Shown one piece after another: positions 1-9,355 of a DNA stretch of 64,000 bases. The notes below the pieces were generated by a model. It was given only the letters and a program-made list of their open reading frames with translations, searched no databases and was not told where the DNA came from. This DNA comes from Roseiarcus sp036488815 (GTDB taxonomy: Bacteria > Pseudomonadota > Alphaproteobacteria > Rhizobiales > Beijerinckiaceae). Positions within the stretch are counted from its first letter, which is position 1, and every line of letters starts with the position of its first letter. The stretch spans positions 62,001 to 126,000 of the forward strand of contig DASXGX010000042.1 in NCBI GenBank assembly GCA_036488815.1, in the 5' to 3' direction. The position numbers were made by a program, and so were the translations under genes.

Positions 1-1
1 G

Positions 2-541
2 GAGGAACTCGGCGAGATGGGGCTGCCGCCGCCGTTCTGGGCTTTCGCATGGGCGGGAGGGCAAGCGCTGGCGCGCTACGTTCTGGACAATCCCCACTTC
101 GTCGCCGGCCGCAGCGTGCTCGACTTCGCTTCCGGCTCGGGCGTCGTCGCCATCGCGGCGTCGCTGGCGGGGGCGGCGCATGTCGAGGCGAGCGAGATCG
201 ATGAATTTGCCGAAGTCGCGATCGCAATGAACGCGGCCGAGAACGGCGCGGCGATCAGCGTGCTGGCCGAGGACGTCGTCGGCGCCGACCGCGGCTGGGA
301 CGTCATCCTCGCCGGCGACGTCTCCTATCAAAAGGACATGGCGGAGGCCGCGACGGCTTGGCTGGAGCGGCTCGCTGCGCGCGGCGCGCTCGTCCTCATA
401 GGCGACCCGCGCCGCAACTATCTCGCCCTCGACAGGCTGGAATGCGTGACCGAATACAGCGTGCCGGTGACGCGGGCGTTGGAAGACACCGAGATCAAGC
501 GCGCCGGCGTGTTCCGCTTCGGCACGCCGCGCGTCGGCTAA
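2..541 (+). CDS. class I SAM-dependent protein methyltransferase (EtfB lysine methyltransferase-like), 5' truncated by window
   Basis: The reading frame is open to the first bases of the window (residues EELGEM precede the first internal Met at 17), so the gene begins upstream and only the C-terminal ~180 residues are seen. The fragment carries a proline/aromatic stretch PPFWAFAWAGGQALARY, then SAM-binding motif I (LDFASGSGVVAIAAS) followed by an acidic EIDEF turn that would hold the ribose. Later GDVSY takes the place of the usual catalytic motif. The family includes nicotinamide N-methyltransferase-like proteins and the ETF-beta lysine methyltransferases of alphaproteobacteria; the WAGGQALARY block points to the latter by recall. 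The gene ends with TAA and is followed by about 140 bases without a gene before the convergent spoVR gene. Exact substrate is inferred, not shown. Confidence 0.8.
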   Translation, partial: EELGEMGLPPPFWAFAWAGGQALARYVLDNPHFVAGRSVLDFASGSGVVAIAASLAGAAHVEASEIDEFAEVAIAMNAAENGAAISVLAEDVVGADRGWDVILAGDVSYQKDMAEAATAWLERLAARGALVLIGDPRRNYLALDRLECVTEYSVPVTRALEDTEIKRAGVFRFGTPRVG

Positions 542-678
542 GCGGCGCGGCTGGTCCGCGCAGTTCCCAGAAAACTGTCACCCATCACCCCGGTCCCGTC
601 CGACGCCCGCAAAGGCCTGCGCCGCGCTGAGGGATCCCGTGTTCGTCGGGGGATAAGCGCGGGTCGAATTGGCGCCCC

Positions 679-2211
679 TCAAGCGGCGGCGTGCACTTCC
701 TCGAGGCGCACGTCGTAGCCCCAGAGGCGGCGGATGTGGCGCATCGTCTCGTCGCGGGTTCCGACATCGAGCCGCACCCCGTCGCGCACGGTGTGCTGCA
801 GGATCAGTTCGCGATTGCCGAGAAGGTCGACGTCCGCGACTTGGATGTCCGGCTCGCTGGCGCCGACATCGTAGCTCTCGGCGAGGATCTCCCGCACCCG
901 CCGATAGCCTTCGGCGTCGTGGATCGCCTCGACGCGATAGTTCGGCTCGTCGGCCTTGTCGGACAGCGCGAACAGCTTGAACTGCCGGATCAGGTGAGGG
1001 CTGAGGAACTGCCGCACGAAGGACTCGTCGCGGAAGTTCGACCAGATGTCCTTCAAGGCGCCGCGCCAGTCGGTGCGCCCGGCGAGGTCGGGGAACCACT
1101 CGTGGTCTTCGGCTGTCGGGGTGACGCAGATGCGCTGAATGTCTTGCATCATCGCGAAGCCGAGGGCGTAAGGATTGACCCCGTTGTAGCGGGGATCGTC
1201 GAACTCCGGCTGAAAGACGACGTTCGAGTGACTGTGCAAGATCTCCAGCAGCGCGCCTTCGGAGATCAGGCCTTTCTCAAACAGCTTGTTCACGATGTAG
1301 TAGTGGACGAACGTCGCGCAGCCTTCGTTCATCAGCTTGGTCTGACGCTGCGGGTAGAAATACTGCGCGATGTTGCGGACGATCCGCAGCAATTCGCGCT
1401 GCCAGTCTTGCAGCATCGGGCTGTTCTTTTCCAGGAAGTACAGCAGATTTTCCTCAGGCAGGCGCAGGCGCTGCTTGCGTTCGCGCACGTCCGCGTCGGT
1501 GAGATCCGCCGCGCGGGCGTTGGGGGAGGTCGGCACGGTGCGCCATAGGTCCCTGTAGCTGCGCGCCGCGTCCTCCGCCCGATCGCGCCGGCGTCTCTCA
1601 TATTCGCCGAGCTTGAGCTTGGTGGCGCGGCGATAGCGGAAGACGCCCTGATTCATCAGCGCGTGCGCCGCGTCGAGCGTCGTCTCGACGGCCGAGACGC
1701 CATGCCGCTCCTCGCATTCCAGCACGTAGCGTTTGGCGAAATCGAGATAGTCGAGAATGCTGCTCGGATCCGTCCATTGCTGGAACAGATAGTTGTTCTT
1801 GAAGAAGTGGTTGTGGCCGAACGCCGCGTGCGCGAGCACCAGCGTCTGCATCGCCATCGTGTTCTCCTCCATGTAGTAGCTGATACATGGATCGGAGTTG
1901 ATGACGATTTCGTAAGCCAGCGCCTGGTAGCCCTTGCGGTACAGCGCCTCGTCACGCACGAAGCGCTTGCCGAACGACCAATGAGCGTACATCAGCGGCA
2001 TGCCGACGGAACAGTAGGCGTCGAGCATCTGCTCGGCCGAGATCACTTCGATTTGGTTGGGGAAGACGTCGAGGCCGAGATCGTTGAGGGCGATGTCTTG
2101 GACCGCCTCGTAGGCCCTCATCATCGTCGGAAAATTCCACTCGGCGCCTTCGTAGAGATGATCGCCAGCGCCGGCGCCTATTTTGCGGGCATCGAGTGCC
2201 GAAAATTCCAT
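679..2211 (-). CDS. spoVR: SpoVR family protein
   Basis: A 510-residue protein of the SpoVR/YcgB family, the usual length. The N-terminal half holds the family's conserved tryptophan, histidine and aromatic blocks (YEGAEWNFPTM near residue 20; FGHNHFFKNNYLF near residue 135). The C-terminal part carries the small domain with NRELILQHTVRDG. Biochemical function is unknown; in Bacillus it affects spore cortex, while in proteobacteria it travels with the PrkA kinase and YeaH. Its ATG overlaps the stop of the yeaH homologue by one base (TGATG), which implies translational coupling. It is the last gene of the prkA-yeaH-spoVR operon. Non-spore-formers such as this one probably use the set in stress or stationary phase (inference from Escherichia coli yeaGH-ycgB). 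Confidence 0.95.
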   Translation of the reverse strand: MEFSALDARKIGAGAGDHLYEGAEWNFPTMMRAYEAVQDIALNDLGLDVFPNQIEVISAEQMLDAYCSVGMPLMYAHWSFGKRFVRDEALYRKGYQALAYEIVINSDPCISYYMEENTMAMQTLVLAHAAFGHNHFFKNNYLFQQWTDPSSILDYLDFAKRYVLECEERHGVSAVETTLDAAHALMNQGVFRYRRATKLKLGEYERRRRDRAEDAARSYRDLWRTVPTSPNARAADLTDADVRERKQRLRLPEENLLYFLEKNSPMLQDWQRELLRIVRNIAQYFYPQRQTKLMNEGCATFVHYYIVNKLFEKGLISEGALLEILHSHSNVVFQPEFDDPRYNGVNPYALGFAMMQDIQRICVTPTAEDHEWFPDLAGRTDWRGALKDIWSNFRDESFVRQFLSPHLIRQFKLFALSDKADEPNYRVEAIHDAEGYRRVREILAESYDVGASEPDIQVADVDLLGNRELILQHTVRDGVRLDVGTRDETMRHIRRLWGYDVRLEEVHAAA

Positions 2212-3527
2212 CAGGTCACGCCTTTATGGCTCTGTTTAGCGAATAGCTCGCGAAACACCGGATAGATGTCCCCTCGTCCGGCGACTTGCTTCATGGCGAA
2301 GTTCTTGGCGCCCGAAAGCTCCGAGTAGCCTCGCCACAACTCCTTGCCTCCTATGGAGAATCCTCTTGCGCCATCTTCGAGAGATTCTGCAATCTCTATG
2401 TAGGCGTAGTATTGGGTCATTGGGAGGATCGCCTCGTTCAAGAGTTCGACACAGCCAGCCGTGTCGCCACCTGAATTGTCGCCGTCGGACGCCTGTGCGC
2501 AGTAAACGTTCCAATCGGCGATCGGATACCGCTGCTGGCGAATTTCGATCATTTTTTCGAGCGCGGTGCTGACGACGGTGCCGCCCGACTCGCGTCCGTA
2601 GAAAAACTCCTGCTCGTCGACCTCGCCCGCCTCGTGCGTGTGGCGAATGAACACCACCTCGACGCGGTCGTACTTTCGCTTGAGGAACAGGTGGAGCAGG
2701 ATGAAGAACCGCTTGGCGAGGTCCTTTTCCCGTTCGCCCATCGAAGCGGAGACGTCCATCAGGCAGAACATCACCGCCTTGGCGCGCGGCGTCGTAACCG
2801 GGGAGAACCGATTGTACCGCACGTCGATCGGGTCGATGTACGGGATCGCCCGATGTCGCCGCTTGAGCCGCTCGATGTCGGCGGTGATCTCGTCGCGGCG
2901 CTCGCCGTCGACCGGATCCTGCCAGTCCTTGCCTTCCTGCAACGCCGCGAGTTCTTCCTCGAGGCGTTGGATCTCGTCCTTGCTTGGACGCCGCAGAGCG
3001 AGGCGACGACTCATGCTCGTGCGCATCGTGCGCAGCACGTTCAGATTGGGCGTCGTGCCGTCGGTCGAAAAGCCGGCGCGCCGATATTCGGCGACCGTCA
3101 GGTCGGTCAGCGACGATTTGACGAGATCGGGCAGTTCGAGGTCGTCGAACAGGATGTCGAGAAACTCGTTCTCGGTGAGGGCGAAGGTGAAGGCGTCCTC
3201 GCCGCTTCCCGAGTTCGAGGCGTCCCGGCCCGATCCGCCGGCGCCGCCGGACGGTTTTTGGATCTGGTCGCCCGCGACGAATTTCTTGTTGCCGGGAAAT
3301 ACGCGCTCTCGGTTCCCGCCTTTGTCGGAGAACACGAAGCGCGGTTCGCCGATGCCTTCGGTGGGAATGGAAACCGACCCGCCCTTGGCCGCGTCCGCGA
3401 TCGAACGATCACGGACGGCCCTGTCGACGGCTTGCTTGATCTGCGCGCGAGCGCGCCGAAGAAAGCGTTGTCGGTTGCCGAGGCTCTTGTCGCGCGGATT
3501 GAGACGGCGATCGATGAGCTGTGGCAT
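2211..3527 (-). CDS. yeaH: YeaH/YhbH family protein (DUF444, von Willebrand-like)
   Basis: A 438-residue DUF444 protein. I place the start at the ATG at 3527, giving MPQLIDRRLNPRDKSLGNRQ, the family's typical beginning, with a purine-rich GGAAAGAGA just upstream. An in-frame upstream start at 3575 would overlap the prkA end and adds atypical residues. After a basic N-terminus and a glycine-rich linker (GGAGGSGRDASNSGSG), the C-terminal half contains a VWA-like metal-site motif DVSASMGEREKD (Asp-x-Ser-x-Ser), then FIRHTHEAGEVDEQEFF. It lies 17 bases after prkA and is coupled to spoVR. In E. coli yeaGH is a sigma-S and nitrogen-starvation operon. Molecular role is not established; it probably acts with the PrkA kinase. 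Confidence 0.95.
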   Translation of the reverse strand: MPQLIDRRLNPRDKSLGNRQRFLRRARAQIKQAVDRAVRDRSIADAAKGGSVSIPTEGIGEPRFVFSDKGGNRERVFPGNKKFVAGDQIQKPSGGAGGSGRDASNSGSGEDAFTFALTENEFLDILFDDLELPDLVKSSLTDLTVAEYRRAGFSTDGTTPNLNVLRTMRTSMSRRLALRRPSKDEIQRLEEELAALQEGKDWQDPVDGERRDEITADIERLKRRHRAIPYIDPIDVRYNRFSPVTTPRAKAVMFCLMDVSASMGEREKDLAKRFFILLHLFLKRKYDRVEVVFIRHTHEAGEVDEQEFFYGRESGGTVVSTALEKMIEIRQQRYPIADWNVYCAQASDGDNSGGDTAGCVELLNEAILPMTQYYAYIEIAESLEDGARGFSIGGKELWRGYSELSGAKNFAMKQVAGRGDIYPVFRELFAKQSHKGVT

Positions 3528-3544
3528 TCGCTTGTCTCTTTCCG

Positions 3545-5554
3545 TCACCCGGCCTTGTTGACGCGCATATACCATTCAACAAGCCGGCGAACCTGTCGTT
3601 CCGTGTAGCCACGCGCCGTCATGCGGGCCAGAAAATCAGCGTGTTGCTGCTCGGTCTTGGAATCCTGCTTGGCGCCGAAACTGATGATCGGCAGCAGCTC
3701 CTCGACCTGACTGAACATGCGCTTCTCGATCACCTCGCGAATTTTCTCGTAGCTGGTCCAGGACGGGTTCTTGCCCTGGTTGTTCGCTCGAGCGCGCAAT
3801 GCGAATTTGACGACCTCGTTGCGGAAGTCCTTCGGATTGGCGATGCCGGCGGGCTTTTCCGTCTTTGAGAGTTCGGCGTCGAGAATCTGCCGGTCGAAGA
3901 CCTGACCGGTGTCGGCGTCCTTGTAGTCCTGCTCCTCGATCCACGCGTCCGCGTAGGCGATGTACCGATCGAACAGGTTCTGGCCGTATTCGCTGTAGGA
4001 TTCGATATAGGCCTTCTGAATCTCGCGACCGATGAATTCGGCGTAGCGCGGCGCCAAGATCGACTTGATGAAGTCGAGGTAACGCTCCTCGACCTCCTTG
4101 GGGTGTTGCTCGCGCTTGATCGCCTGTTCGAGCACGTACATCAGATGGACGGGGTCGGCGGCGATCTCCTCGTTGTCGTAGTTGAAGGTCTCCGACAGGA
4201 CCTTGAAGGCGAAGCGGGTCGAGATGCCCGACATGCCCTCCGCCACGCCGGCCGCCTCGCGATATTCCTGGATCGATTTGGCCTTTGGGTCGGTGTCCTT
4301 GAGGTTGTCGCCGTTGTAGACGCGCATCTTGGAATAGAGCGGCGAATTCTGGTGCTCCTTGATGCGCGAGAGCACGCAGAAACGCGCCAGGATCTCGAGC
4401 ACCTCGGGCGCGCAGGGCGCAGCGGAGAGCTCGCTGCCCTCCAGCAGCTTGGCGTAGATCTGGGCTTCTTCGCTGACGCGCAGGCAGTAGGGCACCTTGA
4501 CGACGCAGATACGGTCGAGGAACGCCTCGTTGTTCTTGTTGTTCTTGAACTGCTCCCATTCCGACTCGTTGGAATGGGCGAGCACGACGCCCAGGAACGG
4601 CAGCGCCCCGAGATTCTCAGTGCCCGCGTAGTTGCCTTCCTGGGTCGCGGTCAGCAGCGGGTGGAGCACCTTGATCGGCGCCTTGAACATCTCGACGAAT
4701 TCGAGCAGTCCCTGCGTCGTGCGGTTGAGGCCGCCCGAGTAGCTGTAGGCGTCGGGGTCGTGCTGGGAATAGTGCTCGAGCTTGCGGATGTCGACCTTGC
4801 CGACCAACGCGGAAATGTCCTGGTTGTTCTCGTCGCCCGGCTCCGTCTTGGCGACGCCGATCTGGCGCAGCTTCGAGGGATACATTTTGACGACGGAGAA
4901 CTTCGACAGATCGCCGTCGAACTCGTCGAGCCGCTTGGCCGCCCAGGGCGAGCAGATGCCGGTGAGCCGACGCGCGGGAATGTTGTACTGACGCTGCAGG
5001 AAGGCGGCCATCGACTCGGGCCGGAATAGGCCCAGCGGCGATTCGAACACGGGGCTGGTCTCATCGCCCGCGGCCAGCACGTAGATCGGCTGGCTCTCCA
5101 TCAAGTGCTTCAACCGCTCGGCGAGCGAGGACTTGCCGCCGCCGACTGGGCCGAGGAGGTAAAGAATCTGCTTGCGCTCTTCGAGCCCCTGGGCGGCGTG
5201 CTGGAAGTAGCTCACGACGCGCTGGATCGTGTCCTCCATGCCGAAGAAACCGGCCATGGTGGGGTAGATTTTGATCGTCCGGTTGAGGAAGATGCGGCCG
5301 AGGCGCCGGTCTTTGCTGGTGTCGATCACCGTCGGCTCGCCGATCGCCGTGATCATCCGCTCCGCCGCGGTCGCGTAGAAACTCGGGTCGCTGCGACATC
5401 CCTCGAGGTAGTCGCTCAGGCTCATCACCTCGCGCCGCTCTCGGTTGTAGGCGGAGGAAAAGAGGCCGAACACTTCTGCGCCTTTGTTCGGCGCGCCGGA
5501 AAGGGATTCTGCGTTAACCGAGTGCGAATACACGTGCACCGCTTTGGTGTTCAT
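3545..5554 (-). CDS. prkA: PrkA family serine protein kinase (AAA+ domain)
   Basis: A 669-residue PrkA/YeaG protein, slightly longer than usual because about 20 residues precede the family's normal N-terminal block (VFGLFSSAYNRERREVMSLS). The AAA-like domain has a P-loop LGPVGGGKSSLAERL near residue 120, and the conserved block KILYLL-type strand before it. The C-terminal part is the kinase-like region rich in charged residues. The start has GGGAG six bases upstream. PrkA phosphorylates proteins on serine in Bacillus; recent work also suggests AAA+ protease-like behaviour, so true activity is uncertain. First gene of the prkA-yeaH-spoVR operon, with a 327-base upstream gap that holds a perfect inverted repeat. 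Confidence 0.96.
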   Translation of the reverse strand: MNTKAVHVYSHSVNAESLSGAPNKGAEVFGLFSSAYNRERREVMSLSDYLEGCRSDPSFYATAAERMITAIGEPTVIDTSKDRRLGRIFLNRTIKIYPTMAGFFGMEDTIQRVVSYFQHAAQGLEERKQILYLLGPVGGGKSSLAERLKHLMESQPIYVLAAGDETSPVFESPLGLFRPESMAAFLQRQYNIPARRLTGICSPWAAKRLDEFDGDLSKFSVVKMYPSKLRQIGVAKTEPGDENNQDISALVGKVDIRKLEHYSQHDPDAYSYSGGLNRTTQGLLEFVEMFKAPIKVLHPLLTATQEGNYAGTENLGALPFLGVVLAHSNESEWEQFKNNKNNEAFLDRICVVKVPYCLRVSEEAQIYAKLLEGSELSAAPCAPEVLEILARFCVLSRIKEHQNSPLYSKMRVYNGDNLKDTDPKAKSIQEYREAAGVAEGMSGISTRFAFKVLSETFNYDNEEIAADPVHLMYVLEQAIKREQHPKEVEERYLDFIKSILAPRYAEFIGREIQKAYIESYSEYGQNLFDRYIAYADAWIEEQDYKDADTGQVFDRQILDAELSKTEKPAGIANPKDFRNEVVKFALRARANNQGKNPSWTSYEKIREVIEKRMFSQVEELLPIISFGAKQDSKTEQQHADFLARMTARGYTERQVRRLVEWYMRVNKAG

Positions 5555-5763
5555 TGCGGACTCCCAGAGGGATCGTTGTTACTTCTCCTGGTCGCAGCCG
5601 AGTGTGGTGACAATTGGTTGAAACGGCGTTTCGACTGTGCCGTAATGAAACACAGCATAAACGGCGCCAACGAGCCTGGAGTGATTCCCTGATGGGCGCA
5701 AGCTCCAAAATCTCGCCACTCGCCGGGCTCCACACTTAACATTCTGCGGGGCTTACCCCCTCC

Positions 5764-5781
5764 GGCAAGGACCCCCTTGCC
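5764..5781. promoter_or_regulatory. perfect 7-bp inverted repeat upstream of prkA
   Basis: GGCAAGG and CCTTGCC separated by four bases form a perfect palindrome in the 327-base gap between prkA and the divergent small gene at 5882. It lies 210 bases upstream of the prkA start. It could be an operator or a stem-loop in the leader. It superficially recalls a sigma-54 -24/-12 pair (GGC...TTGC) but the spacing is three bases too long. The rest of 5555-5881 shows no gene and no clear promoter match. Confidence 0.35.
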
Positions 5782-5881
5782 AAGAGGCGGAAACCAAAAC
5801 ACTTTATACTCCAAATGTGCCACAAAAATGGGCGCCTTCTGGTGTGGGCGGCATCCGCCCTTGGTGTAGGAACGCTGCAAC

Positions 5882-6481
5882 GTGAGGTTCGTTCACGCAC
5901 TTGCGGTCTTTTATTTCCTTGCGGCGCCGGGCGGCTTTGCGCTGAATCCGCAGCCGTCGGCGGCGGCCAAAGGGCTTGTGAGGGAGATCGTCATGGCCGA
6001 CGTTTCGGAACCTTCGACGCCTGAGCAGGCGGCAGAATTTTTGAGCAAAATCTTGCCCATGGCCACGGCGGCAAACCCGAAGTACCGCTCCGGGGCATCA
6101 AGCGAGCTGACGCAGTGGCTGACGAAAACCGTGCACTTCTCCGCCAGTCCCAAGCCTCCCGGAATCGTCATTTCGATGAGCGAGGAGGCTGCGGTCTTCC
6201 AGGGCGGCGCCCAAACAGCGGTCAATTCGCATCAGGCGACGTTCGCAATCGAGGACGTTCACATTATCGAGTACGAATACCCCGCCGACACTACGGAAAC
6301 CGGCGAAAAAGCCGTTGGCGTGATGTTCAAATGCGACGCCGGAAATTGCATCCGCTCCTCGTGGAACGGTCACGAGTCGGACAAGTCGGAGGCCGACCTC
6401 TATGTCTACGACCCGACCGTCCGCGCGCGGATCTTGAGGGCCTTCGGTATTCTGCGCGAAGCGGCGCGCGGCAAGGCGTGA
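5882..6481 (+). CDS. hypothetical exported protein
   Basis: I do not recognise this 199-residue protein. It starts at GTG with AGGAACG upstream. The first ~30 residues look like a signal peptide (basic start, hydrophobic VHALAVFYFLAAPGGFA, Ala-rich end), so it is probably periplasmic. The mature part has two cysteines close together (KCDAGNC) that could form a disulphide or bind metal, and a C-terminal helix (RARILRAFGILREAARG). It is divergent from prkA and convergent with the outer-membrane protein gene at 6551. Codon use is normal for the window. No function can be proposed. Confidence 0.65.
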   Translation: MRFVHALAVFYFLAAPGGFALNPQPSAAAKGLVREIVMADVSEPSTPEQAAEFLSKILPMATAANPKYRSGASSELTQWLTKTVHFSASPKPPGIVISMSEEAAVFQGGAQTAVNSHQATFAIEDVHIIEYEYPADTTETGEKAVGVMFKCDAGNCIRSSWNGHESDKSEADLYVYDPTVRARILRAFGILREAARGKA

Positions 6482-6550
6482 TGGGCTTGGCCTGTAGGCC
6501 CTGCCGGCGACGTCGCGCTGGGCGACGTCGCCCTTCAAGTTACGGTTCGG

Positions 6551-7456
6551 TCAGAACGACACCCGCGCCGACATCAGCCACTCGTGATTGTAGGTTGGGG
6601 TCATGACCGGCGTGTTCTGCACTACCGGCCCGAGCGCCACCTGATAGCCGACGCCGACGGACAGCTTCGCCCTGCCTGGGAGCTGGAAGCGGCCGAGCAC
6701 GACGCCCGGCGTAATGAACAACTGGTTCTTTCCCGATCGCAGGCCGCCGTCCCAATAGGTGTCGTTGAACTCGAGTTCGGGCCAGAAGTAGGTGGCGAAG
6801 TGATATTGGAGCGCGACGTTGGTGGCGAAGGCGGTGCCGAGCGTCGACTCATAGGCGGTGGGAAGGGCGGCGCCGAACGTCGCCTGAACGTCGAAGTCGC
6901 CGAAGCCGACGCCGCCGGCGATCGTCGGCGTAATCAGCCATGCGTTGTTGGTGAACGCCGCGACGCCGGTCGGCGCCGACGCGGCCAGGAACGCCGTCAA
7001 GATGTAGTTGCCATGGCTTTCGTTGGCGCTGAGCAGCCGCTGCTTGATGAGAATCGCGGGCCAATCGGCGAACCCCGAGGCGGGTTTGGCGCTCTGCCGG
7101 TCTTCGTAGGGCGGGACGCCGATAATGACTTCGTTGGTCGTCGTCGGAATCAGCTCGAGGCCCTTGCCACCGCCGTAATTGTCGAGCGAGCCGCCGTTCT
7201 GGAGGGTCTGCCAGGACTGGTCGTAGCGCACCTCTTCTTCGAGACGCGGCGTGACTGTCACTAGCGGCGTCATCCAGTGCGGCTGGCTCGCCTGGGCGGC
7301 GTCGACCCGCTGGAACCACTGCGCAATCCAATCTGGACCCGACGTATCGGGCTGCGGGACGGTGTTGTTCGGCGAGGGAAGGTCAGCCGCGTGCGCCAGA
7401 CTCCCGAACGCCGCCATTCCCGCGAACGCGAGTGCGACGGTTGTGCAATGCCTCAT
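6551..7456 (-). CDS. outer-membrane beta-barrel protein
   Basis: A 301-residue protein with a clear signal peptide (MRHCTTVALAFAGMAAFGSLAHA, cleavage probably after AHA). The mature part alternates short hydrophobic strands with turns rich in Gly, Asn and Asp (for example AFTNNAWLITPTIAGGVGFGDFDVQATFG) and ends in a phenylalanine (SARVSF), the usual terminal signal for outer-membrane barrel insertion. This suggests about ten to twelve strands. I cannot assign a substrate. The promoter region upstream (7457-7540) is AT-rich and contains TTGACA on the minus strand, although I cannot place a matching -10 with normal spacing. It may be a porin-like or adhesin-like protein. Confidence 0.75.
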   Translation of the reverse strand: MRHCTTVALAFAGMAAFGSLAHAADLPSPNNTVPQPDTSGPDWIAQWFQRVDAAQASQPHWMTPLVTVTPRLEEEVRYDQSWQTLQNGGSLDNYGGGKGLELIPTTTNEVIIGVPPYEDRQSAKPASGFADWPAILIKQRLLSANESHGNYILTAFLAASAPTGVAAFTNNAWLITPTIAGGVGFGDFDVQATFGAALPTAYESTLGTAFATNVALQYHFATYFWPELEFNDTYWDGGLRSGKNQLFITPGVVLGRFQLPGRAKLSVGVGYQVALGPVVQNTPVMTPTYNHEWLMSARVSF

Positions 7457-7584
7457 GGTGACCCCCTACAATTTGTCTAATCGGCGGCATTTTGATGACC
7501 GTAATATCTGTTTGAATATATCGGTAACCGTGTGTCAACCATTGGCGCGCCGTTCGAAGTGGACGGATCCGGCGTCCCTGAGGA

Positions 7585-8021
7585 ATGCGAAGGCGCGTTG
7601 ACTTATTTACACGCCAGGTCGTCGTCCGCGAGCTTCGCAAAGTCGGCGACGGGAGAGCCGACGCCAATGTCGTCGCTTGGCTGTCGACCGTGGACGCGAC
7701 CGCCTGTTACATCTCCGCAATCACCCTGATGGAGATCGAACTCGGCATCCTGAGGATCGAACGCCGCGACGCCGTTCAGGGCGCGAAACTGCGCGGTTGG
7801 ATGGACGCCCGCATCCGGCCTGAATTTTCGGAACGAACCCGGTCGACGCGGCGGTCGCGCTCCGTTGCGCTTCGCCTCACGCGCCAAACCTGCGCGCCGA
7901 AAGAGACGCATTCATCGCCGCAACGGCGCTCGTGCACGGCATGACGATCGTCACCCGGAATCTCGCGGATTTCAAAGCGACGGGCACCCTGCTGCGACCC
8001 CTTGGGACGCTTCTCGATGAG
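7585..8021 (+). pseudogene. decayed VapC-type PIN-domain toxin gene
   Basis: Two frames together give a PIN-domain toxin. The first frame has ELRKVGDGRADANVVAWLS and ISAITLMEIELGILRIERRD, typical of VapC. After about 7840 the frame is lost and homology resumes in another frame as PVDAAVALRCASPHAPNL and FIAATALVHGMTIVTRNLAD, the standard VapC C-terminal block with the final acidic residues. The N-terminal LLDTN motif is also damaged (reads LFTRQ), so the first catalytic Asp is gone. Just upstream (7557-7601) KWTDPASLRNAKAR then a stop resembles the start of a Phd/YefM antitoxin, so a toxin-antitoxin pair probably collapsed here by deletion. It ends next to tRNA-Thr. Confidence 0.75.
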
Positions 8022-8053
8022 CGGGGACGGGCTCGAAGGCGCGAGGGTGGGAA

Positions 8054-8128
<75 letters not shown>

Positions 8129-8203
8129 GCCGCGTCCGGCGGAGCCGGCGAACGGGGCGCTTTTGCCATAGGCTGGCGCCCAACGCAAGAACGTGAAGCG
8201 CCG

Positions 8204-9193
8204 TTATGCGGCGCCGAGGCGAAGCAGATCGTGGAAATGGACGATGCCGACGACCTCGCCCGCCTCGAGCACCAACAGCGCCGAAATTTTGTGGCTGATG
8301 ATCTCGAGCGCTTCGGCGACCAGCGCGTCGGGCGCGATGGTGCGCGGCGAGCGGGTCATCACCTCTTCGACCGGCGTGTCGACGATCAGATTCGAGCGCA
8401 GATGACGCCTGAGGTCCCCGTCGGTAATGATGCCGACGAGGGCGGCGTTTTCATCGAAGACGCCGACGCAGCCAAAACCCTTGGACGACATTTCGACGAT
8501 CGCGTCGGCCATGCGCGCGCCGACGCGGATGCGCGGCACGCGCTCGCCCTGGTGCATCACGTCGCGCACATAGGCGAGCTTCGCCCCTAGCTTGCCGCCG
8601 GGATGGAAGATCCCGAAGTCTCGGGCGGTAAAACCCTTCGCCTCGAGCAGAGCGATCGCCAGCGCGTCGCCGATCACGAGCTGCATCGTCGTCGAGGTGG
8701 TCGGCGCGAGCCCGTTGGGGCAGGCCTCCGGCGCGCCCGGCAGGCAGAGAACGACGTCCGCTTCGCGGCCGAGGGCGCTGTCGGCGTTGGCGGTGATGGC
8801 GACGAGCGGGATCGCGAACCGCTTGGCGTAGGTGATGATCGCCGCCAACTCCGCGGTCTCGCCCGACCAGGAGACGGCGAGCGCAACGTCGCCCGTCTGC
8901 ACCATGCCGAGGTCGCCGTGGCTCGCCTCGGCGGCGTGGACGAAGCTGGCGGGCTGTCCGGTCGAGGCGAGCGTCGCCGCGATCTTGCGCCCGATGTGGC
9001 CGGATTTGCCGACGCCGGTGACGATCACGCGCCCCTGCGCCGAGGAGATCGTCGCGACGGCGTGCACGAAGGCGGCGCCGAGACCGTTTTCCCCGGTTTG
9101 GCGCAGCGCCTCTTCCAGCGCCGTAAGCCCCTGTTGTTCGGCGCAGATCGTCCTCACGGCCGAGGCGACCGCGTCGAATTTCGGTTGGATCAT
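8204..9193 (-). CDS. kdsD: arabinose-5-phosphate isomerase (KpsF/GutQ/KdsD family)
   Basis: A 329-residue protein, the usual length. The N-terminal SIS domain (about residues 40-180) has VTGVGKSGHIGRKIAATLAS and the ATHGDLG-type block (EASHGDLGMV). The C-terminal half has two CBS repeats (about 205-265 and 275-327), ending GIVHFHDLLRLG. The enzyme converts ribulose-5-phosphate to arabinose-5-phosphate, first step of Kdo synthesis for lipopolysaccharide in the cytoplasm. It is a stand-alone gene here, with the tRNA-Thr downstream and a divergent outer-membrane barrel gene upstream. The kdsA/kdsB/kdsC genes are not in the window. Confidence 0.95.
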   Translation of the reverse strand: MIQPKFDAVASAVRTICAEQQGLTALEEALRQTGENGLGAAFVHAVATISSAQGRVIVTGVGKSGHIGRKIAATLASTGQPASFVHAAEASHGDLGMVQTGDVALAVSWSGETAELAAIITYAKRFAIPLVAITANADSALGREADVVLCLPGAPEACPNGLAPTTSTTMQLVIGDALAIALLEAKGFTARDFGIFHPGGKLGAKLAYVRDVMHQGERVPRIRVGARMADAIVEMSSKGFGCVGVFDENAALVGIITDGDLRRHLRSNLIVDTPVEEVMTRSPRTIAPDALVAEALEIISHKISALLVLEAGEVVGIVHFHDLLRLGAA

Positions 9194-9355
9194 GACGGGC
9201 TCTTAACACTGCGCCGCGCGCGATGCACCCCCCGCGGGCCTGCGCCCGTTCGCGGAGCCAGCCCTGGGCAAGTCCCTTAAGGCAGAATTAACCATAGACT
9301 TTTACCCATCGGCATAGGCGCCGCGGGCGAATGCGCGCGCGAACAGGAGTGATTT

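Noticed and set aside
5764..5816. Sigma-54-like promoter upstream of prkA
   Set aside because: The GG and GC elements are three bases too far apart, and a second candidate lacks the -12 GC.
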